From assembly GCF_000264995.1 (NCBI RefSeq), contig NW_006767442.1:96802-160801 (forward strand): a stretch of 64,000 nt of DNA. The letters are read 5' to 3'. The translations under genes were made by a program, and so were the position numbers. This DNA is from Punctularia strigosozonata HHB-11173 SS5 (taxonomy: Eukaryota; Basidiomycota; Agaricomycetes; Corticiales; Punctulariaceae). Positions 22,092-32,909 of the stretch are shown here, piece after piece (the first letter of the stretch is position 1; every line of letters begins with the position of its first letter). The notes beneath the pieces were generated by a model, which was given only the letters and a program-made list of their open reading frames with translations, was not told the origin of the DNA and made no database searches.

Positions 22092-22271
22092 ACGTCACAA
22101 GGCGGTACTGCAATACCAAGGACATCGCGCCAACGAGATGCAAGCAGAGCTCGAAGGACAAGGGCGGCAAAAATTAGATAACCAATAATGGAGGCGATGC
22201 CTCCATAATAGTGGTTAAACTATTAAGAACAGATACTACACTTGATCTAAGCCAAAAGGCCAGAGTGGTAA
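22092..22271 (-). ncRNA. U2 spliceosomal snRNA
   Basis: Read on the minus strand, the 5' region has GGCCTTTTGGCTTAGATCA followed by AGTGTAGTATCTG, which contains the invariant GTAGTA that pairs with intron branch points. Stem IIa (TAATAG...CTATTA), stem IIb (TGGAGGC...GCCTCCA) and a Sm site (AATTTTTTG) follow in order. The 3' domain ends with the conserved loop GGTATTGCAGTACC. All landmarks are in the expected spacing for a roughly 180-nt U2. Ends are placed by analogy: the 5' end about ten bases before GGCC, the 3' end just after stem IV. Confidence 0.93.
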
Positions 22272-22985
22272 GGAAATACAGATGTCGCCGCGAGCCTTAT
22301 ATACGGACGATGGCACCAGTCAGGTGATTCCATTGTTTGCTGCAGCTTGGCTTGGAGCCTCGTGCACCAGACGATGAGAAACTGGAGCTTAAGTACTTAT
22401 TCTCTGCCGAGCTGTACGACACGGGCCCCATGATCCACCAATAAAACTGGCTTAAGCTGTTGGGCTACATATGCGTGTCACTTACCTGCGCTGCGTCGGT
22501 TCCGCTGCTCCTGCGAAAGTTGCATGGGTCGAAACAGCCCTCTCCGCGCACAACTATCGGTGGCGCCCGCGCCCGTTCTGATCAATGCAGTTCTTCGACT
22601 GTAAAGCACGATACATCTGGCCCGTCCCGTCTAGGCAACATATATAGTGATGCTCTATTTCCGCACCGGCGCTGGCTCCTTCGTGCAGTGACGGGCAACA
22701 GCATTCACGCCGCCCGAGATCCACCATCCAGAAACATCAAATCGCAACACGTATCTCTCACTCTGAGTATGCACGATGATTCGTTGTCGCCCACGCACGT
22801 TGCTGGCCAAGCTCAATGTGGAGGAACACTGCCTCAAGGCCGTGGACGAGGTGTTCGCTCAGGGCGATGCTATGCGCACAGTTCTGATGTGCACGAGTGG
22901 GATTCCACCTTCGGGACTTTATGCATGTCGCCTTATAGTGTCTTGATCGGCGCCGTGGCTCGATATCCTACGCAACTCTGTGACC
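22272..22985. promoter_or_regulatory. Divergent upstream region of U2 snRNA and the phosphate transporter
   Basis: It must contain the snRNA promoter at its left and the transporter promoter at its right. A GCACGTT (22795-22801) resembles a weak Pho4-type E-box variant, but one short match is not convincing. No coding potential recognised. Confidence 0.35.
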
Positions 22986-25133
22986 ATGTCCGACTACGGC
23001 GTTGAGCTGGAGCCCGTCAATAGTGCCAGTCTGCTGAAGAAACCCACGGTTCACGAACTCGACGAGCGCAGACGAGCCAAACTCGAAGAGGTCGACACGA
23101 CCCCGTTCACGTGGGCATACACCATAACCCATATTTCGTATGAGAAGCTGACGAACAGCAGGTTATTTCACCTCCGAGTTTGCCTTGTTGCAGGTATCGG
23201 CTTCTTCACAGATGCGTAGGTGTCTGGTCAAGCCACTGTTCGTGGTATAGCGCTAACGCTGGGAGCAGATATGACCTATTCGCCATCAACATTGCTTCGA
23301 CCATGCTCGGTCTAGTTTACGATCCTACGGGTCGCAATACACAACTTTCTTCTACCCAAGATCTTGGTATCAAGGTGGCCGCCCTTTGTGGGACGTTGGT
23401 CGGGCAGCTATCCTTTGGCTGGCTCGCCGATATTGGTCAGTACGTCTCTTTCCTGCTGTGTTCGTGCGCTCATCGCGTGTCTCTAGTGGGTCGGAAGCGG
23501 ATGTGTGAGTATTGGGGTTAGTCAGGATCGTGGCCAATGTGACTCACGGTCCTCCCAGATGGTTATGAGTTGATCGTGATCATCGTTGCGACTTTTGGTC
23601 AAGCTATGGCAGGGGGCAGTCAGGCCGTAAACGTTATCGCCGCGCTGGTCGTGTGGAGAGTTTTCGTAAGAGGCAGTCACCGCTTCTGCCGAGAGTCACT
23701 GACCGCCCCGACACACAGCTTGGAGTAGGCGTCGGTGGAGATTATCCGTTGACAGCAGTGATCACTTCTGAGTTCGCGTCAACGCGCATGAGGGGCCGAA
23801 TGATGACGGCGGTGGTCGCTTGCCAAGGATGGGGAACGTTCAGTGAGCCGTGATAGCACACCCTCCCCCAAACGTACTCACCCTGTGCATGTCCAGCCTC
23901 CGCACTCGTTGCCTACATCATCGTGAGCGGGTACAAGTCATCCATCCTGCACGATGACCCTACGCTGTTCCCGCACGTGGACTCTATGTGGCGGCTACTC
24001 ATAGGCATTGGTTGCGTCCCGGCGGCCATAGCGCTCTATTTTCGCCTGACGATCCCGGAGACGCCACGGTTCACGATGGACATCGAGCGAAACCTAGCGC
24101 GGGCAACGGCGGATGTTGACCGCGTGCTCAGCGATGGCGCATACATCATCACCGAAGACGCCGTCGTGCAGCGGATCGACGTCCCGCAAGCGTCGAAGCG
24201 CGACTTCATCGCTCACTTTTCCAGGTGGCGAAACCTCAGAATGCTGTTCGGCACATCGTGGTCGTGGTTTGCGTTAGACGTAAGCCTTTTCCATCAGAGC
24301 GCGCTCTTCATGCTGTCTGTTAACTGGATGATTCTCGCCAGATCGCGTTCTATGGTCTGGGTCTGAACTCCGCCGTCGTTCTCACCGCCATCCACTTCGG
24401 TGGCGGGAGCACGTTCACCCAGTGCAATGTCTCTCCGGACCGATTTCCACCCATGACCGCGAGCAGGGCCTTCCAGAACATGCACAACGTCGCTGTGGGC
24501 AACCTGATCCTTTCCGTTGCTGGCCTCATACCCGGCTATTGGGCGTGTTTCTTCTTCATCGATCGGTGGGGCCGGAAACCCATACAGCTCATGGATTTTG
24601 CGGTGCTCGCTGTCCTGTTCGCCATCATGGGTATGTGCCTCCTCTCGCCTCATTGACATCCTCTTAACCTTGAAACAGGCTTTGGATATCACAAACTCGC
24701 TGGCGATTGCAGTCACTCATCCTCGAGCGGCAGCGCAGGCTTCGTTGCCCTGTACTGTCTCGCCAACTTCTTCCAGAACTTTGGTCCCAACACTACCACG
24801 TTCGTCATCCCGGGGGAGGCGTTTCCGACGCGATATCGTTCGACAGCGCACGGCATCTCCGCGACCTCCGGCAAAATCGGCGCGATCTTGGCCCAAGTAG
24901 GTTTCACACTACTCAAGGACCGAGGAGGCCAGAATCAGTTCCTCGGACACATGTGCGTGCCTTCGCTTTCTACCGACCGCACAAGCTGAACGGCGTTATA
25001 CATTTTCAGCTTGGAGATCATGGCCTTGTTTATGTTGACAGGAATCGCGTCGACGTTGCTGGTACCGGAGACGAAGCAGAAGAGCCTGGAGGAGCTCTCG
25101 AATGAGCAGCAGGAGGGCTTCGTTCGTGGATAG
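22986..25133 (+). CDS. PHO84: High-affinity inorganic phosphate:H+ symporter, PHO84 family
   Basis: A major facilitator of about nine exons. The start [19 protein letters not shown] is followed by the leader motif [31 protein letters not shown] marks TM1 of the PHS subfamily; [21 protein letters not shown] is the TM2-3 loop. The signature [18 protein letters not shown] (PHS consensus GGDYPLSATIxSE) is in TM4. [10 protein letters not shown] precedes the central loop, and [18 protein letters not shown] and [12 protein letters not shown] mark the second half and end. The transporter brings phosphate in at the plasma membrane with protons and is normally induced by phosphate starvation. Catalytic-site residues that I can check are present. 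Stop at 25131-25133. Confidence 0.93.
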
Positions 25134-25366
25134 TAGGCGCTTGAAAGGCGTCGTGTCTTAGACTGCAGAGCCAGTCATTGCGGAAGGGACTTTGAGATAC
25201 CCATGCCTGTGACATATGCGTATGTAAATCAGACCGTTACCTGAACACGTTGGTTGTGTGACCAGGCGAGGCTTGAGACACTGACAGGTAGAAGGACAGT
25301 CGACCTCCGCACTTGTTTCTCACGCTGATATGATTGAACAGCAAATGGAGCAATCCATCGATATGA

Positions 25367-27221
25367 TCATGTCGTCGAGCACGCGGGGAACAGCCCCGCG
25401 GAGGTCCCTGTGATGTTAACGTTCTGGCAGGTGTACGTCGCCGCTCCGTACTTCGAGGGCGGTCTAAGGGAGCGCAAGCCGCCCTCAGAATGGGAGGAAG
25501 GGCAAGAACAAGTGGACACTTACGACAGCGTGAGGTTGTTGGCGTTGATGTCGGAGCAACGTCCGTCGGGTGAGCATGACAACGAGCCCACCACAGACTT
25601 TTCCTTGCCGGACGACGTTCCGGATATGCTACGCGTATGGAGGAAACGGCATCCGCTGTCAACATATCTTCGAACGGTAGGAGGCAACACGAACCTGTCG
25701 AACCAGACGTCCTGAATATACGTGTTGGACGGATACTCGGAGCAGTCCGAGGCTGAAGTCTCGTAGCACTGGTCGATGACGATCGGGTTGTCGACGTTGG
25801 ACTCGATAAAGTTAGTAAAGGTGACGTTTTTGACGATGCCGCTCCCGACGCCTTTTCCGGCCCAGGCCTTGATACGCGCGCCGTTCTGCGCGTTGGACAT
25901 CTTGATGTCGCTGAAGCGCCGCATAAGCTGGGAGATATCGAGGGTAAATTAGAGGGTGGCGTACGTGGCGAGGACGTTCTCGACTATATCGTAGACGCCG
26001 GCGTATTGGCCGAGAGAACCGACCTGAATTTGGGTAGGATGAGCATCGAAGCGGAGTGACTCTGAAAGGAACCAACCGAAATTCCATGAGAGCCGTTACA
26101 TTGCAGATTGGAAACGAGCACGTTGGTAGTATCTGCCACGATGTCAGAATGTCAAGAGCATCGCCAGTGTATCCGAACCAGCTCACTCGGCTTGAAGGAG
26201 ACACAGTCGTCGCCGTTGTTGATGTTCGAGTTTTTGATCGTCACATTGTCGCTCCTGTGGGCGCACAATTCGTTAGGTATGGGGCAGGTTCAGGGAAAGC
26301 GCGCGAGCGCACCGGTAGATGTCCCAACCATCCGTGTTCTTCGCGGCGTTCTTGGACGTGGACACGGCGCTGAGCGTGACATTGTCGAATACAACGCCTT
26401 TGGCTTCGTTCACCTACCAATGCACGGCCAAGATCGTCCGATAAGGCGTGTGTCAGCGCAGATGTCAACTCACGAGGTTGAACCACTCGGGCGCGTTGAC
26501 CATGGCGATGTTCTGCACCGTCACGTCGCTCGCGTTGGAGACGGTGAGGATGATAGGCCGGCCAAGCGAACTATTGCTGGCGCTGAAGGGACAGCATCAT
26601 CATGGTCAGCTTCGATTTGTTCCAGTGATTTCAGTGGGTCCTCACAATGCGTCGTACCAGGCCTGACCTTGGCCATCGAGAGTTCCGCCGCCGTCAAGGA
26701 GGATATGGTTGCCTTTCGGATGATGTGCGGTCAGAGAGAGGAGCGCTGCGCTCGTGGACAGGTTCACCTCCGAGGAGCCAGAACGCCAGCTGTGCTTGGA
26801 ACGGGACGTAAAACGCGTGCTAGAGCGTACGTCAGCGTCGCAGCATCATCAGGGAAATGATTGCGTCACGTACTCCGGTCCAGTAACCGAGGTCGGGATT
26901 GAACGAAATCTTTCCCTGGATGTTCTGTGGTGTATGATCAGGGGGCTGCCCGTATCCTGATGGAACGAGAACACGTACGATGTGCTTGTTGTTGATGCCG
27001 GTCATGTCCAATGGCGAGGAGATGTTCAAGGTAACGCCCTTCGGGACGATGGTGGTGTCACAGCTCTTGACAGCGGCGAGGAAGGCGGGCGCGTCGTCTT
27101 TGCCAGAGCCGGCGGCAGCGAGCGTGCAACTGCTCGCGCGGGCGACAAGAGAGGGAGAGCGGCCTCCGAGCGCCGGCAGCGCAATGGCGAGCAATGCTAC
27201 CGAGAGAGGGAGCGTATACAT
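25367..27221 (-). CDS. Exopolygalacturonase, glycoside hydrolase family 28, secreted
   Basis: Starts at 27221 with a signal peptide (MYTLPLSVALLAIALPALGG) and ends at 25367 after about nine exons. Conserved GH28 features in order are NISFNPDLGYWTG-like sequence, DGQGQAWYD, SNINNGDDCVSFKP with the catalytic Asp pair, and the motif SHGISVGSLGQY. SHG in place of GHG, together with SLGQY, points to exo-acting enzymes. NGARIKAWAGKG supplies the RIK substrate-binding motif. The end, ATYTCQNVNITGTSAG, is also typical. The enzyme hydrolyses galacturonan from the chain end outside the cell. It is convergent with the phosphate transporter gene. Exon boundaries near the C-terminus (intron with GTAAGT before the last exon) were chosen to restore that conserved end. 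Confidence 0.9.
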
Positions 27222-27638
27222 GACGGATCGGTAGGCTGGTAGTTGCTGGACGTCGGATCTTATACTACAGAATACTGGAGCATCGAGCGGACCGCGTTGT
27301 ACGGCGGCGAACGGGGACGGGCCGCGGGCAGCATCGCAGGTCGAGCAAGGCGAAGAAGACGAACGCAGGTCATATGCGGCTTGCCTTCTCTATCAGCTGG
27401 GTCCATGGAATAGATGAGCAGCGACTGAATGGATCAACTTCGCGCGAGCATAGAGGGCCGCATGACTCTCGCCCCAGCTGCAGATTGCTTCCGACAAAAC
27501 TCATTCTCGGATAAAGCGCGAGACGTTCATTATGACGAGAGGGACCTATAGCAGTGAACACATGCAAGCGACGCGGTGGAGGAGAAACAACCAGTCGCGT
27601 CGGATAGCAGCGGCCCGGGCGACTTTTCAATCTCACCG
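27222..27638. other. Divergent promoter region of GH28 and the LYR protein
   Basis: About 420 bp between start codons. No TATA box close to either start was recognised and no coding content is supported. Confidence 0.45.
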
Positions 27639-28284
27639 ATGACACCGTCTCGTCTCCCGCCGACGTTCAGGTCGCTGTACCGTCTGCTGCTCAGGACGGC
27701 ATCCGCAGCCGTGCTGCACCAGCCCACGTCGGCGCGCGCATTGCGTCGTCTGTACAGGGCGCCGTTCGAGGAGGCCGCCTCCGTCCTACGGCGCCCATCG
27801 CCGCCCTCCGACGCGGACGCAGCATGGATGCGGACATTCGAGGCTCGCAGTGCGTCGCATCGAACCCCTCCTGTTCCGCACGGCAGACTGACGAACGAAC
27901 GCAGTGGACAACACGCTCTCGCTGCTCTACTCCTCCGCGCGCTCGCACGGACTCGGTCACCAGCTCACGCGTAATCTGACCGTGCTCTCCCGCCTCGAGC
28001 ACCACCGCGCGGTGCAGAACAGGCGCGCGGCGATCGCGCTCCTCCCGCGTTGGAACCCCCGCCTCGCGCCTAACAGTCTGGAGTACACACCGCACCCGCC
28101 GCCGCGGGACAAGCGGACGGAGAACAAGGAGGCGAAGCGGGCACGGCATCGGCTGATGGACGACGAGGTGTGGAGTGCCTTTGGAGAGGCCGTCCGACTC
28201 GCGGAGGGCAGGGCGGGCGTCATTCTGGGCCGGGTGCCGCCGCTGACTAGGGGGAGGAGGCCTGTGTACGACGAGGCACGGTAG
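27639..28284 (+). CDS. LYR-motif (complex 1 LYR-like) protein, probably mitochondrial
   Basis: Two exons, 27639-27849 and 27905-28284, give 196 residues. Start ATG 27639 was chosen because the open frame upstream begins with a non-ATG codon. SLYRLLLRTA near the N-terminus is a LYR tripeptide in its usual Leu-Tyr-Arg context, followed by a basic helix (RALRRLYRAPFEEAA) and an arginine-rich C-terminal half. LYR proteins bind the mitochondrial acyl-carrier protein and help assemble respiratory complexes, Fe-S clusters or mitoribosomes. Which LYR subfamily this is cannot be told. The basic N-terminus fits import into mitochondria. Confidence 0.7.
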
Positions 28285-29023
28285 CCAAGGGGCGTTCTCC
28301 TCTATGCGAGGGACGTACTCCGAGGTGTAGTCCGTGTTTCGCAGCAGCTTCGCCTGCCTCTCGCAACGCGCTTAGGAAGGGGAGACTGGACCGAAACAAT
28401 CTGGCAGACTCTGCCCCGCGCGAACATCGGCTCCACAAAGAAGACAAACCCGAAGTCGAGCGGAAGCTCTGAGCCAAAACCCGAATCCGACTGCTCCTTT
28501 GGCGTATTGTCGGTGCTGGCGGGAGGAATGGAGCATTCTTTGTTCTTGCCTCGGCCTGAGCCTGGCTTCTTGTTCAATGCATCGTCGGTACTGGAGGATT
28601 CGTTTCCCTCGGTGAGATGGCACTCGATCTCGCGCCGTCACCCCACCAGTTCCCTTGCTTCACGACCTTGTATTCTCAAGTGAATCTTATTCGTCTTTTG
28701 GTCGATATTCCAAGCGCTTTCCATGCATTTGAAGTCTAAGAGTCCCATGACGTGGTAGAAATGGCACGTGACTGTGCCACGACCCCCTCGCCATGCCCGT
28801 GGCCATGCGAGGGCCGCTCGGGATAAGCGAGAGCGCAAGGCAGGCCACGCAGCCAACGCCGTTCCTTTGTCCCAGCGCGTGTATAAGTCCATCTGGCCAG
28901 GGCAGCAACACGTTCCCCCCTTCGAACCCAACCCAGAACCACGAACCGCCCGAAGCGTCACGTAACTCCGACTCCTTTCCGTCAATCCCCTTTCGCCTCT
29001 CTCTCAGTACCAGCCACCAGTGA
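28285..29023. other. Intergenic region with possible TATA box
   Basis: A GTATAAG near 28880 lies about 145 bp before the ATG at 29024 and may belong to its promoter. Minus-strand frames around 28300-28640 have no family signature. Confidence 0.4.
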
Positions 29024-31153
29024 TGGCGTATCGCCCGCCGAACGAGAACGACAGACCGCCTGGCGCGTCCCTCAGACACGCCAACACCGTCGCCGGCCTC
29101 GGCGGGAAGCAGAAAGGACCTGGCTCGCTCAGAAGGATGCGTGCCAAAGCTTCCTCGCCGGCTTTGAACCTGCGTCTGGACGCCGCCGCCAGCATGCTCG
29201 TCGCCGCAGCTGCCTCCACCCATGTGCCCACGCCCGTCACAGCGATGACCCCCAAGACGTCTCCACCGCCTACAGCAGTGGGCACGCCGTACGGCCACCC
29301 TGCGCCCTCGCCTCTCGCTCATGCGTACCACCACGTTCACGACCCCGACCGCGATACCTCGGACGCGGACTCACGTGAGTCCGCTATCTCGTAGAGCATG
29401 GGCACGCATCTAACGAATGCATCTCGTCGCAGTACGCACATCGTACGGGTTCGGACCCAGCCCCAGCGCGAGCTGCGCCAGCCTGACGTCGCTCACCACA
29501 TCCGCCTCCTCGCACTACTCTCAATCGCAATCTCCCTTGCATACCCGCTCCTTTGTCGTCAAGAAGCCACTGCCGCCCACGCCAACCTCGGCGCCACCGC
29601 TCGCCGTGCCCTCCTCGCCTTCGTCAACGTCCCTCGTCTCCGTCTTCCGCACGGCATCTCTCAACCGCTTCCGGCGGAGCAAGTCCAAGGCGAAGGAGAG
29701 GCCCAAGAANNNNNNNNNNNNNNNNNNNNNNNNNNNNNNNNNNNNNNNNNNNNNNNNNNNNNNNNNNNNNNNNNNNNNNNNNNNNNNNNNNNNNNNNNNN
29801 NNNNNNNNNNNNNNNNNNNNNNNNNNNNNNNNNNNNNNNNNNNNNNNNNNNNNNNNNNNNNNNNNNNNNNNNNNNNNNNNNNNNNNNNNNNNNNNNNNNN
29901 NNNNNNNNNNNNNNNNNNNNNNNNNNNNNNNNNNNNNNNNNNNNNNNNNNNNNNNNNNNNNNNNNNNNNNNNNNNNNNNNNNNNNNNNNNNNNNNNNNNN
30001 NNNNNNNNNNNNNNNNNNNNGAGCATGGGCACGCATCTAACGAATGCATCTCGTCGCAGTACGCACATCGTACGGGTTCGGACCCAGCCCCAGCGCGAGC
30101 TGCGCCAGCCTGACGTCGCTCACCACATCCGCCTCCTCGCACTACTCTCAATCGCAATCTCCCTTGCATACCCGCTCCTTTGTCGTCAAGAAGCCACTGC
30201 CGCCCACGCCAACCTCGGCGCCACCGCTCGCCGTGCCCTCCTCGCCTTCGTCAACGTCCCTCGTCTCCGTCTTCCGCACGGCATCTCTCAACCGCTTCCG
30301 GCGGAGCAAGTCCAAGGCGAAGGAGAGGCCCAAGAAAGAACCCGCGACACCCGAAGACACGGTTCGCGTCGACTACCCGTACATCGGCGCGCACCTCGAT
30401 CGCGAGCGCTCGGCCGTGCCGCCCCCGCCCGAGCATGCATACACGCACGGGCTCCCAGACCCGCACTTGCCTTTGCCTCCACACAACGTACGGTGGCAAG
30501 TGGCACACAGTCCGTCGGATGTCCGAACCAGGCCTCACCGTTCGCCCACGGACCCCGACGCCGACTCCACGCCCGTCACTCCACCGAGCGAGTTCAGCGC
30601 TCGGTTTCAGGCCTGGGGGAAAGCGCGCGCGCACCGTGCTCCAGCGACTCCGGAGCCTCTCAGCCCGCGCCGGGAGATGCCACGCTCCCCGCTGGCCACG
30701 CTTGCCCTCGAGGAGGAGGACCGTGCGTCCCGGGAGATCTCTCCTGCGCCCGACGCGGATGCGCCGCGGTCATCGACATGCTCGTATTCGGAGAGTGACG
30801 AACAGCAGACACTGCGCGGACGTCGAGCCCCTCCTTGCGCCTTGTTGCCGCGTCCGCCGAGCGACATGCCTACGTCCTTCCTCGACCTCGACGTGGACGA
30901 AGAGGCCTGCGCATCCACGTTGACGCCACCGCCGACGCCGGGCAGGCTCGATGAGCTCGTCCCTTCGAAGGACAACGTGCTGGTGTTCACGCTCGACGTG
31001 GGCGAGGAGGCGGACGCGCGCATGGTTCGGCTCGACGGCGACGACGACGTTGACGTAGACCGCGATGGCTTCGGGCTCGAGGATGGACTCGAAATCCTCG
31101 AGCGTGCGCGTCTCGAATGCGTCACCCCGCGGATGGGCTCGCGCCGGTGCTAG
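29024..31153 (+). CDS. Ser/Pro-rich uncharacterised protein, broken by an assembly gap
   Basis: Exon 1 starts at 29024 (MAYRPPNENDRPPG) and appears to end at a GTGAGT near 29375. The next exon begins after GTCGCAG and reads LRTSYGFGPSPS. The run of N at 29710-30020 is flanked by two identical copies of 316 bp, so the intact exon is the right-hand one, running to the stop at 31151-31153; the left copy is most likely an artefact. The protein is disordered, with basic patch NRFRRSKSKAKERPKK, proline motifs (KKPLPPTPTSAP) that could bind SH3 domains, many SP/TP sites and an acidic tail (DGDDDVDVDRDG). Function is unknown. Confidence 0.6.
29394..29709 (+). repeat. Left copy of an exact 316-bp duplication beside the gap
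   Basis: Bases 29394-29709 are identical to 30021-30336. The two copies abut the left and right edges of a run of N, the pattern of a false duplication left by scaffolding. Confidence 0.9.
29710..30020. other. Assembly gap of 311 N
   Basis: Uninterrupted N. Because the flanking 316 bp are identical, the true sequence may contain no gap, or a real tandem repeat collapsed by the assembler. Confidence 0.97.
30021..30336 (+). repeat. Right copy of the 316-bp duplication
   Basis: Identical to 29394-29709. This copy continues in frame into the rest of the Ser/Pro-rich gene and is taken as the genuine one. Confidence 0.9.
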
Positions 31154-31190
31154 CCTCTCCTCGTCGCGCCGGTGCTAGCCTCTCTTCGTC
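31141..31190 (+). repeat. Two tandem copies of a 25-bp unit spanning a stop codon
   Basis: GCGCCGGTGCTAGCCTCTC begins both units (31141-31165 and 31166-31190), which differ by one base. The TAG stop of the upstream gene lies in the first copy, so the second copy is in the 3' UTR. Confidence 0.8.
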
Positions 31191-31973
31191 GCGCCTGTTG
31201 CATATTCTATGCTTTCCCTCTTTCCGCTCCTGCGTTCTTCTTTCGCTTCGACCCAAAACCCTATCAGGTATACCCTCTACACGCAATTTACGCAGCTCTC
31301 AAGGAGTTCCACCATCACCACCAGCGCATCCATATATCACGACCGCCACGATCCTTGCACGCCGCCACTGCATCCCTGATCACGGGAAGGCTACATCTTG
31401 CCCCCATTATGCATTGAACATGTATCATATATCCTCGTACGCTTCACGTTCACGCTGTAGATCCTTTGTATTCGTACATACACTCAAACGTGCAGTCATC
31501 ATACACACTTTACATCGTAATATCAAGTATCGTGCTCTAGCGTACGATCGCGTTGCGTGCGCGTAATATATCTTAGTGTCCTTTGCCTTTGCCTAATCGT
31601 CGCCTTCGAGCCGCTGCCAGTGGGACGAAAGGGGAAACGGACGTGAAAAAGCAAATACCCTCCGTCGGACTCGAACGGCGCGCATCACGCGCGTCCATCG
31701 GTCTTTCGTGGGGTACGACAACTTGCAAGATGGAATTGCCTTTGAGCTAGGCATGCATTGCACTGTTCCAGATATTGTCCTACATGGATGAGCATCTGTG
31801 TTCGTAGACCCGCTGATGTGCTGGTACTGCGATATCATACAACCCCGATTTTACCAGTGTAGTCATGGGCTTCTCCTACAGTGTTCCCACAGCATGCTCC
31901 CACTGAAGTTTCACGCATTTTCTCCAGAGATCCTACCGCAGTAGAACGTATGACTTGGTGGCTATTCGACTGC
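31191..31973. other. Convergent intergenic region
   Basis: 3' flanks of the Ser/Pro-rich gene and the ABM gene. A tRNA-like T-loop near 31670-31690 was examined and rejected. No gene supported. Confidence 0.5.
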
Positions 31974-32395
31974 TCAGCATCGGCTCTGTGCATGTTCACG
32001 CAATCGCGGTACCTTGGCTAGTAAGTCGCACCTGATAAACTCCTGCATCAATCGTGCCGTAGCATGCCTGACGACGAAACGGGTGAGTGACACTACTGTT
32101 TCCTTGGCGGATGCGCTTACGCTTTCATAGCATCGACGTCCGCGAACCGCTCCCAGACAGCGAACACGTCTCCGTCCGGGGAGTCTCGCGCGAAAGAATA
32201 CTCGATCGTGCCAGGCTCGTTCACGGCGGCATCTTCCTTGAGCCTTTCGATCCATGCAGCGACCTCGTTTCCCTGCCCCGGTTTACAATGGAGCTGAGAG
32301 TATAGCTCAGCCCTTGGCGTTTCTCGCCGAAATGCATGCTTCACCTGGGCGGAAACGACGATCTCTCCTTTGATGTGCGTATAGGTCGTGCTCAT
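31974..32395 (-). CDS. Antibiotic biosynthesis monooxygenase (ABM)-domain protein
   Basis: A small alpha+beta protein. Exons are probably 32395-32345, 32293 to about 32129, and a last exon to 31974. Read with 32294-32344 removed, the sequence GEIVVSAQLHCKPGQGNEV forms the first strand and helix of an ABM fold. EPGTIEYSFARD and VFAVWERFADVDAMKAHA follow as the typical middle and end strands. The removed 51 nt have GTGAAG...CTCAG ends and a branch-like GCTGAGC but contain no stop, so the unspliced form also encodes protein. ABM proteins are dimeric ferredoxin-like enzymes or binding proteins; the substrate cannot be inferred. Confidence 0.8.
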
Positions 32396-32909
32396 GTTGT
32401 GCCAGGGGGCGTGACGGGTTCAACGCAATGACCTACGGACCGTGGAGGATTATCAATAACATCTTTTATCAAAGACTTGGTTTCCCATGCGTAGAGCTTG
32501 GGGAGAAGACGCCCGCCGTGGCAATATGGTGCCAACTGACCGCATGACCAGTCATTTCGACCACAGTCCCAAAACAGAATGAAAGAAGAAGCTCCATGCA
32601 TAAACAATAGAGTACACGAATCTTTGTATCGCAATGTCTTGTCGGATGGAAGTCAGTATACAGCGGGGTGGTCGAAGATATCGAATGCAGTGCCGCCAGA
32701 GAACGATGGTCATAAAACCCTCTATGTAGTAAGGGAGTTTCATGACGATGACAATCAATAAAAGAGCTCAGAATGCACTGGCTGGTTGACAGGAGCCATT
32801 CTGCATGAGGTACGGCTGGTGGATAACAATTCTACACCGAAAAAAATAGTAAGGCTGTCAGGTCAGTTCATCGAATCTGACATATTACTGCGCGATAGGT
32901 AAGTTCTAC
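32396..32909. other. Intergenic region
   Basis: AT-rich stretch between the ABM gene start and the 3' end of the membrane-protein gene, both on the minus strand. No feature recognised. Confidence 0.45.

Noticed and set aside
22795-22801. GCACGTT upstream of the phosphate transporter as a Pho4-type site
   Set aside because: A single weak seven-base match is expected by chance in 700 bp.
28302-28641. Minus frames of about 90 residues
   Set aside because: No recognisable domain, no splice support and atypical composition.
29398-30798. Long plus frame running through the N gap
   Set aside because: It only stays open because N cannot encode a stop; the real exon is in another frame.
31640-31720. 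tRNA-like sequence on the minus strand with TTCGAGTC and matching TACCC/GGGTA ends
   Set aside because: The T-stem does not pair, and the distance between the supposed ends (about 60 nt) is too short for a full cloverleaf.
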